Shown: positions 16,701 through 25,825, numbered from the stretch's first letter. The stretch is 64,000 bases of DNA from Actinocatenispora sp963815125 (GCA_963815125.1 CAWFFM010000002.1:620001-684000); one strand, 5' to 3'. Translations and numbers: made by a program. Notes: generated from the letters alone by a model not told the origin.

Positions 16701-17987
16701 ATGAAACGTAGAAACGTACTGATCGGCGGTGCGGCGTTCGCAGCGTCACTGGTCGCCGGCCGACCTGCACTCGCCGGGCCGGCCGTCGGTGCCAGCCGAG
16801 CGGTGGGCCAGGACCGCAACATCCTCCAGCACAGATGGTCCGGCGCCGCTGACTTCGCCACCGGCACCAACGCCGGCACCACCACCAGCGGAGACTCCCT
16901 GGTGATCGGGCAGAGCGGCGGAACGGTCAGCTACACCGACCCGTACGGCTCCGGTGGTGCGGTCGACTACGAGTACGCCAGCTGGACCTCACCGGTGGTC
17001 TCACCGGGGTTCGGCCTGACCGAACTGGTCGCCTCCTGGAACGCCAGCACCCCGGGTGGCACCTGGTTGCAGGTCGATGCGCGCGGTGACACGGCCAACG
17101 GCAGTACCCCGTGGTACGTGATGGGCCGCTGGTGCGCCGACGACGGCGAACTGCACCGTACCTCGGTCGGTGGCCAGGCCGACGCATCCGGAGATGTCAA
17201 CGTGGACACCTTCGTCGCGGCCAGCGGGGTCACCCTCACCTCGTGGCAGCTACGGGTCCAGTTGTTGCGGCCGGTGGGGAGTACGCAGAGCCCGGCGTTG
17301 CGTTCGATCGGCGCCATGGTCAGTGCCTTGCCCGCACCATCGAACAAGCTTCCCGTCAGCCCGTTGGGCGGAGCCGAGAACATCGTGCTGGACGTGCCCG
17401 GCTACAGCCAGGAGATCCACGCCGGACAGTACCCGCAGTGGGACGGAGGCGGCGAGGCATGGTGCAGCGCCACCTCGACGTCGATGGTGGTGGCGTACTG
17501 GGGGACCGGTCCTACGCCGAGCGACTATTCCTGGGTCGACCCCGGCTACCAGGACCCGTGGGTGGACTACGCGGCGCGTAACGTCTTCGACTACCGCTAC
17601 GACGGTGCCGGCAACTGGCCGTTCAACACCGCCTACGCCGGCCGGTACGGACTGGACGCCTTCGTGACCCGGCTCCGTTCGCTCACCGAGGCCGAGGCGT
17701 TCATTGTGGCCGGTATCCCGCTGGTGTTCTCGGCGTCGTTCAAGAAGGGCCAGATTCCCGGCCTGGACTACGGCACCAACGGGCACCTGATGGTGCTGGT
17801 CGGTTTCGACGCCACAGGTGCGCCGGTGCTCAACGATCCTTTCTCTCCCGACGACGGGTCGGTCCGTAAGACCGTGGGGCGTGCCGAGTTCGAAACGGCC
17901 TGGCTCAACTCCTCCGGCGGCACGGTGTACGTCATCCACCCGACGGATGTCTCTCTACCCTCGGCACCTGGCCAACCGAACTGGTGA
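16701..17987 (+). CDS. Secreted C39-like cysteine peptidase family protein
   Basis: A 428-residue exported protein. The N-terminus MKRRNVLIGGAAFAASLVAG has a twin-arginine followed by a hydrophobic core, then ALAGPA as probable cleavage region, so Tat export is likely. Residues about 40-210 are beta-rich with repeated Gly/Ser/Thr. The C-terminal part is a peptidase C39-like domain with the catalytic Cys in GGGEAWCSATSTSM (about 255), His in NGHLMVLVGF (about 363) and Asp in LNDPF (about 378). Related actinobacterial proteins are annotated as C39 family peptidases; the substrate is unknown. ATG 16701 is chosen over 16677 because GGAGG is at 16688-16692. It is flanked by the EF-G terminator, so it is monocistronic. 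Confidence 0.85.
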   Translation: MKRRNVLIGGAAFAASLVAGRPALAGPAVGASRAVGQDRNILQHRWSGAADFATGTNAGTTTSGDSLVIGQSGGTVSYTDPYGSGGAVDYEYASWTSPVVSPGFGLTELVASWNASTPGGTWLQVDARGDTANGSTPWYVMGRWCADDGELHRTSVGGQADASGDVNVDTFVAASGVTLTSWQLRVQLLRPVGSTQSPALRSIGAMVSALPAPSNKLPVSPLGGAENIVLDVPGYSQEIHAGQYPQWDGGGEAWCSATSTSMVVAYWGTGPTPSDYSWVDPGYQDPWVDYAARNVFDYRYDGAGNWPFNTAYAGRYGLDAFVTRLRSLTEAEAFIVAGIPLVFSASFKKGQIPGLDYGTNGHLMVLVGFDATGAPVLNDPFSPDDGSVRKTVGRAEFETAWLNSSGGTVYVIHPTDVSLPSAPGQPNW

Positions 17988-18100
17988 GCACCGGCCGGTC
18001 GCGCTGCCGACTTTCTCCGACTGCCCACGCCCCTGCCGTCCCGCGCGGATAATGACAGCACGCCCCCGACTGCTGCCGTTGCCCGTCAAGGAGGAATGGA

Positions 18101-18862
18101 ATGGCGTCGATCAGCGGATACCGCGATGGCGTGCCGTGCTGGATCGATCTGTCGGCCCCGGACATCGGCCGGGCACAGGAGTTCTATGCCGGCCTGTTCG
18201 GGTGGCAGTATCTGGACGGCGGTCCGGAGTCCGGCGGCTACCAGCTCGCCACGTTGCGCGGCGTACAGGTGGCCGGCATCGGACCCAAACAGCCCGACCA
18301 GCCGGGGCCGAGTGCCTGGACGACCTACCTGTGGGCCGACGACGCGGACCGTCGCGCGAAGAAGATCACCGAGGCCGGCGGTACGGTCCTGATGGGCCCG
18401 GTCGATGTCATGGAGTTCGGTCGGATGGTCATCGCCGCGGACCCCAACCAGGCGGTATTCGGTCTGTGGCAGGGCAAGGTGCACCGGGGCGCTGGGCTGG
18501 CCAACGAGCCGGGTGCCTTCACCTGGAACGAGAACCTGTCCGGCGACCCCGAGCAGGCCCGCACCTTCTACCGGCGGGTGTTCGACTTCGACTACGAGCC
18601 GATCCCCGACTCCAGCATGGACTACGTGACGATGAAGATCGACGGTAACGTGGTGGCCGGGCTCGGCTCAGCGCCGACCGCTGATCTCCCGCCGATGTGG
18701 AACACCTACTTCTGTGTCGCCGACACCGACCGCGCCGCGCAGCAGATCGTCGAACTCGGGGGTCGGATGCTCTACCAACCGATGGACACCCCGTTCGGCC
18801 GGATGGCCGCCGCGCAGGACAACGGCGGTGCGACCTTCTCGGTGATCGCGTCCAACACCTGA
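18101..18862 (+). CDS. VOC superfamily protein with two glyoxalase-like domains
   Basis: A 253-residue protein made of two tandem vicinal-oxygen-chelate modules. Module 1 begins with CWIDLSAPDIGRAQEFYAGL (about residue 10) and ends with FGLWQ. Module 2 begins FTWNENLSGDPEQARTFYRR (about residue 137) and ends FSVIAS. Proteins of this type are annotated as glyoxalase/bleomycin-resistance or hydroxylase-like proteins; metal ligands are incomplete, so a ligand-binding or resistance role is as likely as catalysis. ATG 18101 has AAGGAGG about 7 bases upstream, a strong ribosome binding site. A GATAAT box at 18048-18053 could be its -10 element. A 19-bp stem terminator follows. Confidence 0.9.
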   Translation: MASISGYRDGVPCWIDLSAPDIGRAQEFYAGLFGWQYLDGGPESGGYQLATLRGVQVAGIGPKQPDQPGPSAWTTYLWADDADRRAKKITEAGGTVLMGPVDVMEFGRMVIAADPNQAVFGLWQGKVHRGAGLANEPGAFTWNENLSGDPEQARTFYRRVFDFDYEPIPDSSMDYVTMKIDGNVVAGLGSAPTADLPPMWNTYFCVADTDRAAQQIVELGGRMLYQPMDTPFGRMAAAQDNGGATFSVIASNT

Positions 18863-18884
18863 TCCCACCTGCGGCGCAGGACGT

Positions 18885-18927
18885 GACGGCGGTGCGGCGG
18901 ACCTGACCGGTCCGCCGCACCGCCGTC
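18885..18927 (+). terminator. Strong hairpin terminator after the VOC gene
   Basis: GACGGCGGTGCGGCGGACC (18885-18903) pairs perfectly with GGTCCGCCGCACCGCCGTC (18909-18927) through a 5-base loop. It lies 22 bp after the stop codon. Confidence 0.83.
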
Positions 18928-18943
18928 GTGGCGCAGCAGGAAA

Positions 18944-18972
18944 TGTAGTGACCGTGTAGTCGCCATGTAGCC
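18944..18972 (+). promoter_or_regulatory. Three TGTAG direct repeats with 11-bp period
   Basis: TGTAGTG, TGTAGTC and TGTAGCC begin at 18944, 18955 and 18966. Heptamers separated by 4 bp (11-bp period) in front of a promoter are the binding pattern known for SARP activators such as DnrI and ActII-ORF4. A CATCCT hexamer begins 8 bp after the last heptamer. The gene downstream is the secreted SH3b protein, and a SARP gene lies 2.6 kb away. Regulation by that SARP is an inference. Confidence 0.5.
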
Positions 18973-19076
18973 TCTCGCCGCATCCTTGCGCTGGACATAC
19001 CCGTCGGTACCGAACATCCCCCGGTACACCGACCTCGCGCCGACAGGTATCCGGCAGTCTCCAGAGAGGAGCAATA

Positions 19077-19865
19077 ATGTCGTTGAGGTTCTTCACCCCC
19101 AGGACGCAGCGCGGCCGCACGATGCGCGCCGCGGTCAGCGGGACGATCGTCGCCGCCGCCGCGCTGTTGACCTTCTCCGCTAGTGCATCCGCCGCGTCGG
19201 GCACGGTACACACCGACAGCGGCGCCTCGGTCAACGTGCACTCCGGCCCGCACACCGGCGACGCCGTCGTCGGCAGTGTCGCCAGCGGCGCCTCGGTGAC
19301 CATCGACTGCCAGGCCCACGGCTCGACGGTCACCGGCAAGTACGGCACCAGCGACGTCTGGGACCACATCCCCGCCAAGGGTGGCTACGTCACCGACACC
19401 TACGTCTACACCGGCTCGGATGGCACCGTGGCCCCGGCATGCGGCCTCACCGCCGGATGCTCCACCAGCGGCCTCGGTGACCCCCGTACCTGTGCTGGCG
19501 CCGTCACCTGGGCCATCAACCACGAGAGCACCGCGTACAACGCCGACTACTACAACCGCTGCGACCACATCATGGCGCTGGCGTACGGTTTCCCGGCATC
19601 GGGCTCCAACACCGCCTACGACCACTGGACTCAGATTCCCGGCAGCTACAAGCACGGCGGTGACACCACGGTTCCCGCGGGTGGCCTGGCGTTCTTCTCC
19701 GGCGGTGCGGGTCACGTGATGATCTCCATCGGCAACGGCAAGTTCGTCTCCAACGACATCCACGGCAACGGCACCTTCACCGTGACCACCATCTCGGAGA
19801 TCAAGAGCAAGTGGGGCAAGCCGTACCTCGGCTGGGCCCAGCCCTGGTTCAAGTACAACCACTGA
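19077..19865 (+). CDS. Secreted SH3b / NlpC-P60-like cell-wall-associated protein
   Basis: A 262-residue exported protein. The signal peptide spans residues 1-40: a basic start (RTQRGRTMR), the hydrophobic core AAVSGTIVAAAALLTFSA, and SASA before the cleavage site. Residues 45-110 form an SH3b-like domain (VNVHSGPHTGDAVVGSVASG). The C-terminal domain (about 125-262) resembles small NlpC/P60 or CHAP hydrolases: Cys in YYNRCDHIMALAYGF, then His in GGAGHVMISIGNG. That supports a role in peptidoglycan remodelling, though catalysis is not proven. ATG 19077 is preceded by AGAGGAG. The 5' region has the 11-bp repeats and a hairpin at 19003-19033. A perfect 18-bp terminator follows the stop codon. 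Confidence 0.83.
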   Translation: MSLRFFTPRTQRGRTMRAAVSGTIVAAAALLTFSASASAASGTVHTDSGASVNVHSGPHTGDAVVGSVASGASVTIDCQAHGSTVTGKYGTSDVWDHIPAKGGYVTDTYVYTGSDGTVAPACGLTAGCSTSGLGDPRTCAGAVTWAINHESTAYNADYYNRCDHIMALAYGFPASGSNTAYDHWTQIPGSYKHGGDTTVPAGGLAFFSGGAGHVMISIGNGKFVSNDIHGNGTFTVTTISEIKSKWGKPYLGWAQPWFKYNH

Positions 19866-19882
19866 CACCAGTCAGCAGCACT

Positions 19883-19921
19883 CTGTGTGCCCTCCCCGGC
19901 AACGCCGGGGAGGGCACACAG
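19883..19921 (+). terminator. Perfect 18-bp stem terminator with a triloop
   Basis: CTGTGTGCCCTCCCCGGC (19883-19900) and GCCGGGGAGGGCACACAG (19904-19921) are exact complements around the loop AAC, 17 bp downstream of the SH3b protein stop codon. No U-tract follows. Confidence 0.87.
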
Positions 19922-20114
19922 CGTTGCGATGGGCCGCAGTTCTACTCGCTGGCGCAGCGCCAACGGTGGCTGCCGGGTCGACCGCAGGACCGGCCGGGGT
20001 GCGCGGAGGTGTGCGGAGTGGTTAGTCTCACCGGGTGTTGCCGTTGGACGCGACGGCGGGATGGCCGGCCGGTGTTGACGCCGGGTCCGCGAGAGTCCCT
20101 GGAGGGACGCTGCT

Positions 20115-21431
20115 GTGAGTAATGATCTGCTGCCTCGCCGCTCGGCTTCCATGGATGCGGTCGGTAACCAGATGTTCCGTCAGTACGGACGTGTCCTGTT
20201 CGACTACTGCCTGGTGCTCACCCAGGACTCCGAGCTGGCCGCGACGGCGGTGCACGACACCATCATGGTCGCGATCAGTCGTCCGGAACGGGTCGCCGAG
20301 CCCGACGGAAAGGCCTGGCTGTACGCGATCGCGCGCAACGAGTGCGTGCGGATCGCTCCCAGCGGTGTGGAACCGGGGACCCGGGCCGCGCTGGACACCG
20401 CGATCGGCATCAGCGACGACGATCCGTTCGCGGTCGAGGTGTGGAACGCGGTGTCCCGACTAAGTCCGTCAGCACGTGAGCTCGTCCTGCTCACCGGCCG
20501 CCACCGGCTCTCCTACCTGGAGCTCGGTGCCATCCTGGGTGTCTCGCCAGGACGTGCACGCAGTCGGGCCAACCGGGCCCACCAGCAGTTGGAGAAGACG
20601 GTCGCCAGCGGGCAGGGTCGTCGCGCGCACGAAGGGCACACCGCCGCGATGCGGCACCGCATCACCCTGGCGCTGACCGCTGCGCAGTTCGTCTCACCGC
20701 CACCGTTCCTGCACGAGTTCGTCCTCGGTTCCAGCCGGGTACCCGCCCGGGTACTGCACTACGGTCTGCGGGCCGGCAAGTCCACTGCCGATGGTTTCCC
20801 GCGGCCCTGGGACCGTCGCCCGGTACGGCCGCCCCGCGCCCGGGTGGTGGTCGTGGTGGGCGCTGCGCTGGTGCTGCCGGTGCTCGTGTCCGCGGACAGC
20901 ATGGCTCTGCCAGGGCCGGAGAAGACCACACCGGTGGCGGACGCACCGGCCGCGACCGGCACCGCGCGGGGTGCCGTACCGTCCCCGTCCGTCGACCGGA
21001 CCCCTGGGGATTCGTCCCGGGTCAGCCCGACGCCGCCACCGGCGGACGGTGCGGAGCCTCCGGTGGGCGGCGATGGTGGCACCCGGCCGGCCCCGTCCAC
21101 CTCACCGAGCGGCCCGCCCGGTGGTGGTACGAATCTGCGGGTGAGTACCGACTTCTCCACCACCTTGACCGTGACCTGCCCGTCGACCTGGACGGGTACG
21201 GTGTCCGCCGCGGTGACCGGGGGCAGCGTGGCGGGCGCGACCGCCTGGTGGTCGGCGGACGGCGCCGTCCACAGCAGGTCGATGACTCCGGCGGGCGCCG
21301 GGCAGTACCGGGCCGCATTCACCGATCTGCCGGGAGGTCGGCCGGTGCGCTGGTGGGTCACGGTACGGCCCGCTGATGACCCCACCGTCACTACAGCAGC
21401 GCACTCGGCCAGCCAGAGTTGCCTGCTGTGA
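20115..21431 (+). CDS. ECF-type sigma factor fused to a membrane anchor and extracellular domain
   Basis: A 438-residue protein. Residues about 15-80 match sigma region 2 (MFRQYGRVLFDYCLVLTQD, AWLYAIARNECVR). Residues about 110-160 match region 4 (LVLLTGRHRLSYLELGAILG, then RARSRANRAHQQL). A single hydrophobic segment, VVVVVGAALVLPVLVSA, lies at about 242-260 after basic residues. It is followed by a Pro/Ser/Thr/Gly-rich linker (about 275-340) and a beta-rich C-terminal module (about 345-438) with two cysteines. The domain order implies a cytoplasmic sigma part tethered to the membrane with an external sensor. ECF groups with C-terminal membrane extensions are known in actinobacteria. GTG 20115 follows GGAGG at 20101-20105. 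No separate anti-sigma gene is adjacent. Confidence 0.82.
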   Translation: MSNDLLPRRSASMDAVGNQMFRQYGRVLFDYCLVLTQDSELAATAVHDTIMVAISRPERVAEPDGKAWLYAIARNECVRIAPSGVEPGTRAALDTAIGISDDDPFAVEVWNAVSRLSPSARELVLLTGRHRLSYLELGAILGVSPGRARSRANRAHQQLEKTVASGQGRRAHEGHTAAMRHRITLALTAAQFVSPPPFLHEFVLGSSRVPARVLHYGLRAGKSTADGFPRPWDRRPVRPPRARVVVVVGAALVLPVLVSADSMALPGPEKTTPVADAPAATGTARGAVPSPSVDRTPGDSSRVSPTPPPADGAEPPVGGDGGTRPAPSTSPSGPPGGGTNLRVSTDFSTTLTVTCPSTWTGTVSAAVTGGSVAGATAWWSADGAVHSRSMTPAGAGQYRAAFTDLPGGRPVRWWVTVRPADDPTVTTAAHSASQSCLL

Positions 21432-21555
21432 TTGTGTCGCCACGGCAGCGTGAACGAACAGAGCGCCCAGCAAGATGATCGCCGGACACTTCCCTAGTTT
21501 TCGCTACGTTCTGCTCGTACCATGAGCTTCCCGGGAAGACCTGAGTGGAGCGTTC

Positions 21556-24486
21556 ATGGCGGCTGGCCGGCTGGTGTTCGGATTGCTCGGACCACTGGAG
21601 GTCTGGTCCGGCGGTACGAGACTGTCGGTCACCGGGACGAAACGCCGGGTTCTACTGGCTCACCTGCTCCTGCGGGCCAACCAGATCGTACCGGCGGATG
21701 ACCTGATCGAGGCCATGTGGCCGGCCGACCCACCCCGCTCTGCACGGGCGAACATCCAGACCTACGTGTCCGCGCTACGGCGCTGCCTGCCGGACGGACC
21801 GTGCGGACCCCGGATCGCCACCTACGGCAACGGCTACCTCATCGAGGTGGCGCGCGACGAACTGGACGTGACCCTGTTCGAGGACCTCCTGCTGCAGGCG
21901 CGGCAGGCACAGGGCCCCGGCCAGCTGGATCTGGCATTGGGCCTGCTCGATGAAGCGTTGCGGCTCTGGCGCGGAGACCCGTTGAGTGACCTGCCGGAGT
22001 GCCGGGCCTGGCGGACCGCCGTCGACCGGCTCGTGGAACTTCGACTCAGCGCCGCGGAGCAACGGGCCCGCACCCGGATCGGCCGTGGCCAGCACGCGGC
22101 GGCCGTCGCTGGGCTACGTGCACTCACCGACGTGCATCCTTTCCGTGAGAGTCTGTGGGAACTGCTGCTCACCGCACTACACGCAACCGGACGCCGAGCG
22201 GATGCGCTACGGGCCTACGCGGAGATCAGGGGCCTGCTGGTCAACGAACTCGGGGTGGAACCGGGCCGTCAGTTGCAGAGCATCCACCGCGAGATTCTCA
22301 ACGGGACCTTCGATGCTGCGCCGGACGCGACGAGCGATGCCGACGGTGTGCCGCCCGTCGCGCAGGCGCCGCCGACGGTGCCCGTACGCCAACTGCCCGC
22401 CGGCATTCCAGACTTCGTCGGACGCGCGAACCATCTCGGCATGCTGGATGCGCTGCTGACCCCGCGGGGGGTGCAGCAGCCTCCCGCCGTTGCGGTCATC
22501 GTGGGCGCTCCCGGTACCGGAAAGACGACGCTGGCGGTTCACGCCGCCCATCGTGCCTGCTCCCGGTTCCCCGACGGGCAGCTCTACATCGACATGCGTG
22601 GTGCCACCGGGTCACGCGCACCCACACATGTGTTTCGCGAGGTGCTGCGGGCACTGGGCGTCAGTGGCCGGGCCATACCGCGACGGACGGCCGAACGTGC
22701 CACCCTCTACCGTTCGATGCTCGCCCAGCGCCGGATGCTGCTCGTCCTGGACGATGCGGGGGACGCCCAACATGTGCGTGACCTGTTGCCGCCCAACGGA
22801 ACCTGCGCGGTGCTGGTGACCAGCCGGCGTCAGCTGTCCACCGTTGCCGGCGCACACCCGGTGCATCTGGACGCCTTCGCGGCGCACGAGGCACGCCAGT
22901 TGCTGTGCCGTATCGCTGGCGCGGAACGGGTCGAGCGTGAACCACAGGAGGCGACCGCGATCTGCGGCGCGTGTGGCTACCTGCCGCTGGCCATCAGGAT
23001 CGCCGGAGCCAAACTCGCCGAGCGGCGGTTCTGGTCGCTGCGTGTACTCTCCGAACGTCTCGCCGACGAATCCCATCGGCTGGGTGAGCTGCACGCCGAC
23101 GACATGTGGCTGCGGGCCAGCTTCGAACTGAGTGTCCGGCAACTGCCCACGGACGCGGCAACCGCATTCCGGTTGCTGGGCCTGCTGAACACCGGCTCCC
23201 AACCCGGTTGGGTGATTGCCGCGTTGCTGGGTCGGGCCGGCGCCGACGACGTACTGGACGTCCTGGTCGATGCGAACCTGCTGCAGCAGCTGGGTCCGGA
23301 TGCCAGCGGGCAGCCCCGCTACCGGCTACATGACCTGTTGTACTGCTATGCGGTCGAGGCGGTGGCCGCCGAACCGGCCGAACTGCGCCGCCAGGCAACG
23401 GCCCGGGTACTCGCCGGCTGGCTGGCGCTGGCTGAACGCGCCGGGCAACTGCTGTCGCCATGCGTGTTCCGACCTGCCCCGGGTCTGGCGCCCCGATGGT
23501 GCCCGGATCCGCCTTACGCGGCCGGTATCGTGAGCGCCCCGCTGTCCTGGTTCGATGCCGAGCGGCAGCACCTGGTGGACATGGTCGAGTTGGCCGCAGC
23601 CACTGGGCACGACGAGCTGGCCTGGGAACTCGCTGTCGCGCTGGTCCCCTACTTCGATCAGCGCAGCTGCTATCCGGACTGGCGGCGCAGCCACGGCAGT
23701 GCCCTGGCCGCGGTCCGGGCCGCCGGAAACCGGCACGGCGAGGCAGCCCTGCTGCGCGGGCTCGGCCAGGTGCTGCTCTACCAGGACTGTTACGCCGACG
23801 CACTGGCGATGATGCGTCGGTCACGTTCACTGAGTCGACAGCTCGGCGACCAGCGCGGCGCTGCGATCGCGGTCACCGGACTGGGCTCGGTACACCGGAT
23901 CATGGGTCGTCATGACCTGGCGGTGCGCTGCTACCAGGATGCGCTGCGGGAGCTTGCCGCCATCGGCGACGAGCATTCCGAGGCGCAGGTACGCAATGCC
24001 ATGGGCATCATCTGCCGGCAACGACGCGATTTCGGCGCGGCCCGGGTCTGGTTCGACGGGGCATTGCGTCTTGCCCGGCGCATCGGTGACCGGCACCGGG
24101 AGGCCAGCGTCCGCGGCCAGATCGGCATGCTACAGATCGACCAGGCCCGACCACGCGAGGCACTGCAATCGTTGCACCAGGCGATGATGACGTTCGAGGC
24201 GTTGAATGACGAGCACTGCGCCGGCTATGTCCTGGAGGCGGTCGGGCGTGCCGAACTCCTGCTGGACCGGCCGCTGCGGGCGCAGTCGTCGTTGGACCGG
24301 GCGTTGTCGATCTTCCGCACCACGGGCGACCGCCGTGGCCAGGCGACAGCGACGGAACTGCTCGGCAAGCTGCACCTGACCCGTCACGACATCCGGGCCG
24401 CCTCGTCGTGTCATGTGGACGCGACGCAGTTGTGGCGCCAGATCGGGGCACGGCCCGAGCTGCCGGTCGCCACCGGAGCATCCTGA
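21556..24486 (+). CDS. SARP family regulator with NB-ARC ATPase and TPR domains (AfsR-like)
   Basis: A 976-residue transcriptional activator. Residues 1-95 are the OmpR-like winged helix (FGLLGPLEVWSGGTRLSV, LIEAMWPADPPRSARANIQ). About 95-245 form the bacterial transcriptional activation domain. Residues about 290-560 form an NB-ARC/STAND ATPase: Walker A GAPGTGKTT at about 316, Walker B LLVLDDAGD at about 394. The rest (about 650-950) is TPR repeats. AfsR-type proteins integrate signals, often phosphorylation, and switch on secondary metabolism. No polyketide or NRPS cluster is in the window, so targets may be distant or may include the nearby promoter with 11-bp repeats. The start ATG 21556 is conventional with only a weak GGAG upstream. 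Confidence 0.92.
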   Translation: MAAGRLVFGLLGPLEVWSGGTRLSVTGTKRRVLLAHLLLRANQIVPADDLIEAMWPADPPRSARANIQTYVSALRRCLPDGPCGPRIATYGNGYLIEVARDELDVTLFEDLLLQARQAQGPGQLDLALGLLDEALRLWRGDPLSDLPECRAWRTAVDRLVELRLSAAEQRARTRIGRGQHAAAVAGLRALTDVHPFRESLWELLLTALHATGRRADALRAYAEIRGLLVNELGVEPGRQLQSIHREILNGTFDAAPDATSDADGVPPVAQAPPTVPVRQLPAGIPDFVGRANHLGMLDALLTPRGVQQPPAVAVIVGAPGTGKTTLAVHAAHRACSRFPDGQLYIDMRGATGSRAPTHVFREVLRALGVSGRAIPRRTAERATLYRSMLAQRRMLLVLDDAGDAQHVRDLLPPNGTCAVLVTSRRQLSTVAGAHPVHLDAFAAHEARQLLCRIAGAERVEREPQEATAICGACGYLPLAIRIAGAKLAERRFWSLRVLSERLADESHRLGELHADDMWLRASFELSVRQLPTDAATAFRLLGLLNTGSQPGWVIAALLGRAGADDVLDVLVDANLLQQLGPDASGQPRYRLHDLLYCYAVEAVAAEPAELRRQATARVLAGWLALAERAGQLLSPCVFRPAPGLAPRWCPDPPYAAGIVSAPLSWFDAERQHLVDMVELAAATGHDELAWELAVALVPYFDQRSCYPDWRRSHGSALAAVRAAGNRHGEAALLRGLGQVLLYQDCYADALAMMRRSRSLSRQLGDQRGAAIAVTGLGSVHRIMGRHDLAVRCYQDALRELAAIGDEHSEAQVRNAMGIICRQRRDFGAARVWFDGALRLARRIGDRHREASVRGQIGMLQIDQARPREALQSLHQAMMTFEALNDEHCAGYVLEAVGRAELLLDRPLRAQSSLDRALSIFRTTGDRRGQATATELLGKLHLTRHDIRAASSCHVDATQLWRQIGARPELPVATGAS

Positions 24487-24516
24487 GATCATCCGCCGGG
24501 CGGCCCGGAACTGGTC

Positions 24517-25143
24517 TCAGCGCACACCGCGTGGACGGAACTGGATGCTGATCCGTGGGCCGACCGGCTGGGCGGTCTTCGGCACGGCATGTTCCCAGGT
24601 GCGCTGGCAGGATCCGCCCATGACCAGCAGATCTCCGTGGCCCAACGAATACCGGATGCTCGCACCGCCGGCCCGAGGACGCAGGCACAGCGCCCGCGGG
24701 GCGCCCACCGACACGATCGCCACCATGGTGTCCTCGGTGCGCCCACGCCCGATGGTGTCGCCGTGCCAGGCGACGCTGTCCCGGCCGTCGCGGTAGTAGC
24801 ACAGGCCCGCGGTGCGGAACGGCTCACCGAGTTCGGTGGCGTAGTGGGCGTTGAGCGCGGTCAGCGCTGCCGCAAGTTCCGGGCCGGGCAGCTGATCGCG
24901 TTCGCGGTAGAAGCACAGCAGGCGTGGTACGGCGACGGTCTGCTCGTACATCGTCCGGCGCTCGGCATGCCATGGCACCTGGGTGGCGAGACGGGTGAAC
25001 AGGGCATCGGCGTCCGGCAACCACCCGGGGAGTACGTCGAGCCACGCACCGTGACTCAACGCGACGCGTCGGACTGAACTCAGCGGCCGGCATGTGCTGC
25101 CGCCCGCCTCGGCGAACAACGAGAGCTGGAGTGCCGTTGCCAT
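24517..25143 (-). CDS. AlkB-like 2-oxoglutarate/Fe(II) dioxygenase
   Basis: A 208-residue protein of the AlkB superfamily. The iron ligands are His and Asp in AWHGDTIG (about residues 134-136) and His in WEHAVPK (about 186). The 2-oxoglutarate-binding arginines are in RISIQFRPRG at the C-terminus. A typical AlkB beta-hairpin reading GHGDLLVMGGSCQRTW precedes the last ligand. The activity expected is oxidative demethylation of alkylated nucleic-acid bases. I set the start at ATG 25143 because the longer frame would overlap the LURP-one gene and resembles nothing in the family; the ribosome binding site is weak. It is the second gene after the LURP-one gene, 40 bp apart. Confidence 0.88.
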   Translation of the reverse strand: MATALQLSLFAEAGGSTCRPLSSVRRVALSHGAWLDVLPGWLPDADALFTRLATQVPWHAERRTMYEQTVAVPRLLCFYRERDQLPGPELAAALTALNAHYATELGEPFRTAGLCYYRDGRDSVAWHGDTIGRGRTEDTMVAIVSVGAPRALCLRPRAGGASIRYSLGHGDLLVMGGSCQRTWEHAVPKTAQPVGPRISIQFRPRGVR

Positions 25144-25183
25144 TCCGGGGACTGTACCAGCGGATTCGAACACTCGTACGGTC

Positions 25184-25672
25184 TCACTCGTCCCGGCGTT
25201 CCCGGGCCTTGGCGAGATCGAGCGCGAGGATACTGGCCAGGACCAGCAGATCGTCCTGGCCGGGAGCGATCTGTACGGCATAGGTGTCACGCAGGCTCAG
25301 CCAGCGTTTCGACACCGTCGCCACCAGGTTGCCACCCTGCTCGATGGTGAACTCGTGGTCCAGGATGTTGCCCTTCATCTCCAGGTCGTCCGGTCCGGGA
25401 ATGTCGATGGTGAACTTGTCGCCGAACGGCGTGAAGAAGTGCTTACGTACCTGCGCCGCAGGTTGCCCGCCCACCGAGATCTCGTACGTGGGCCGCAGCG
25501 CAACCAGCTTCCGGCTCACCTGGGCCACCTCGCGTCCCGCCGGGTCCTGCAGAACCAGCCGGTCGTGCAGGCTCAGTACCTTGCCGTCCACATGCAGCAG
25601 GCGGTTGCCGGCCTCGTCGGTGATGTCGAAGTCGTCGCCGAGATGGAAGAAGCGTTCCCGGATCACATACAT
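25184..25672 (-). CDS. LURP-one-related (YxjI/scramblase-like) family protein
   Basis: A 162-residue beta-barrel protein beginning MYVIRERFFHLGDDFDI, the conserved opening of bacterial LURP-one-related proteins. Successive strands follow (LLHVDGKVLSLHDRLVLQD, then VAQVSRKLVALRPTYEI, then TVSKRWLSLRDTYAVQI) ahead of a hydrophobic C-terminal helix LLVLASILALDLAKA. The fold is related to tubby and phospholipid scramblases; function in bacteria is unknown. ATG 25672 is supported by GGAGG 7 bases upstream, while the longer frame to 25741 is not. It is followed closely by the AlkB-like gene. Confidence 0.88.
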   Translation of the reverse strand: MYVIRERFFHLGDDFDITDEAGNRLLHVDGKVLSLHDRLVLQDPAGREVAQVSRKLVALRPTYEISVGGQPAAQVRKHFFTPFGDKFTIDIPGPDDLEMKGNILDHEFTIEQGGNLVATVSKRWLSLRDTYAVQIAPGQDDLLVLASILALDLAKARERRDE

Positions 25673-25825
25673 GCTGTCGCCTCCGAACGCTGCGCGGGTG
25701 GACCGGTCATGCTCGCTGCACCCGTGGATGTGCGGGTGCACCGATCACGGTAGCGCGGTGACCCTGCCACGATCCGCCGAGTCGCCGCGGGTGGCCCTGT
25801 CGGTGGGCGCGGTGGGCGCGGTGGT

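Noticed and set aside
25150..25180. GTTCGAATCC-like tRNA T-arm sequence on the minus strand
   Set aside because: Only 40 bp of noncoding DNA is available between the genes and no acceptor or anticodon arms can be drawn.
25803..25824. GGTGGGCGC tandem repeat as a minisatellite
   Set aside because: Only two units plus a fragment, within a GC-rich terminator area; likely chance.
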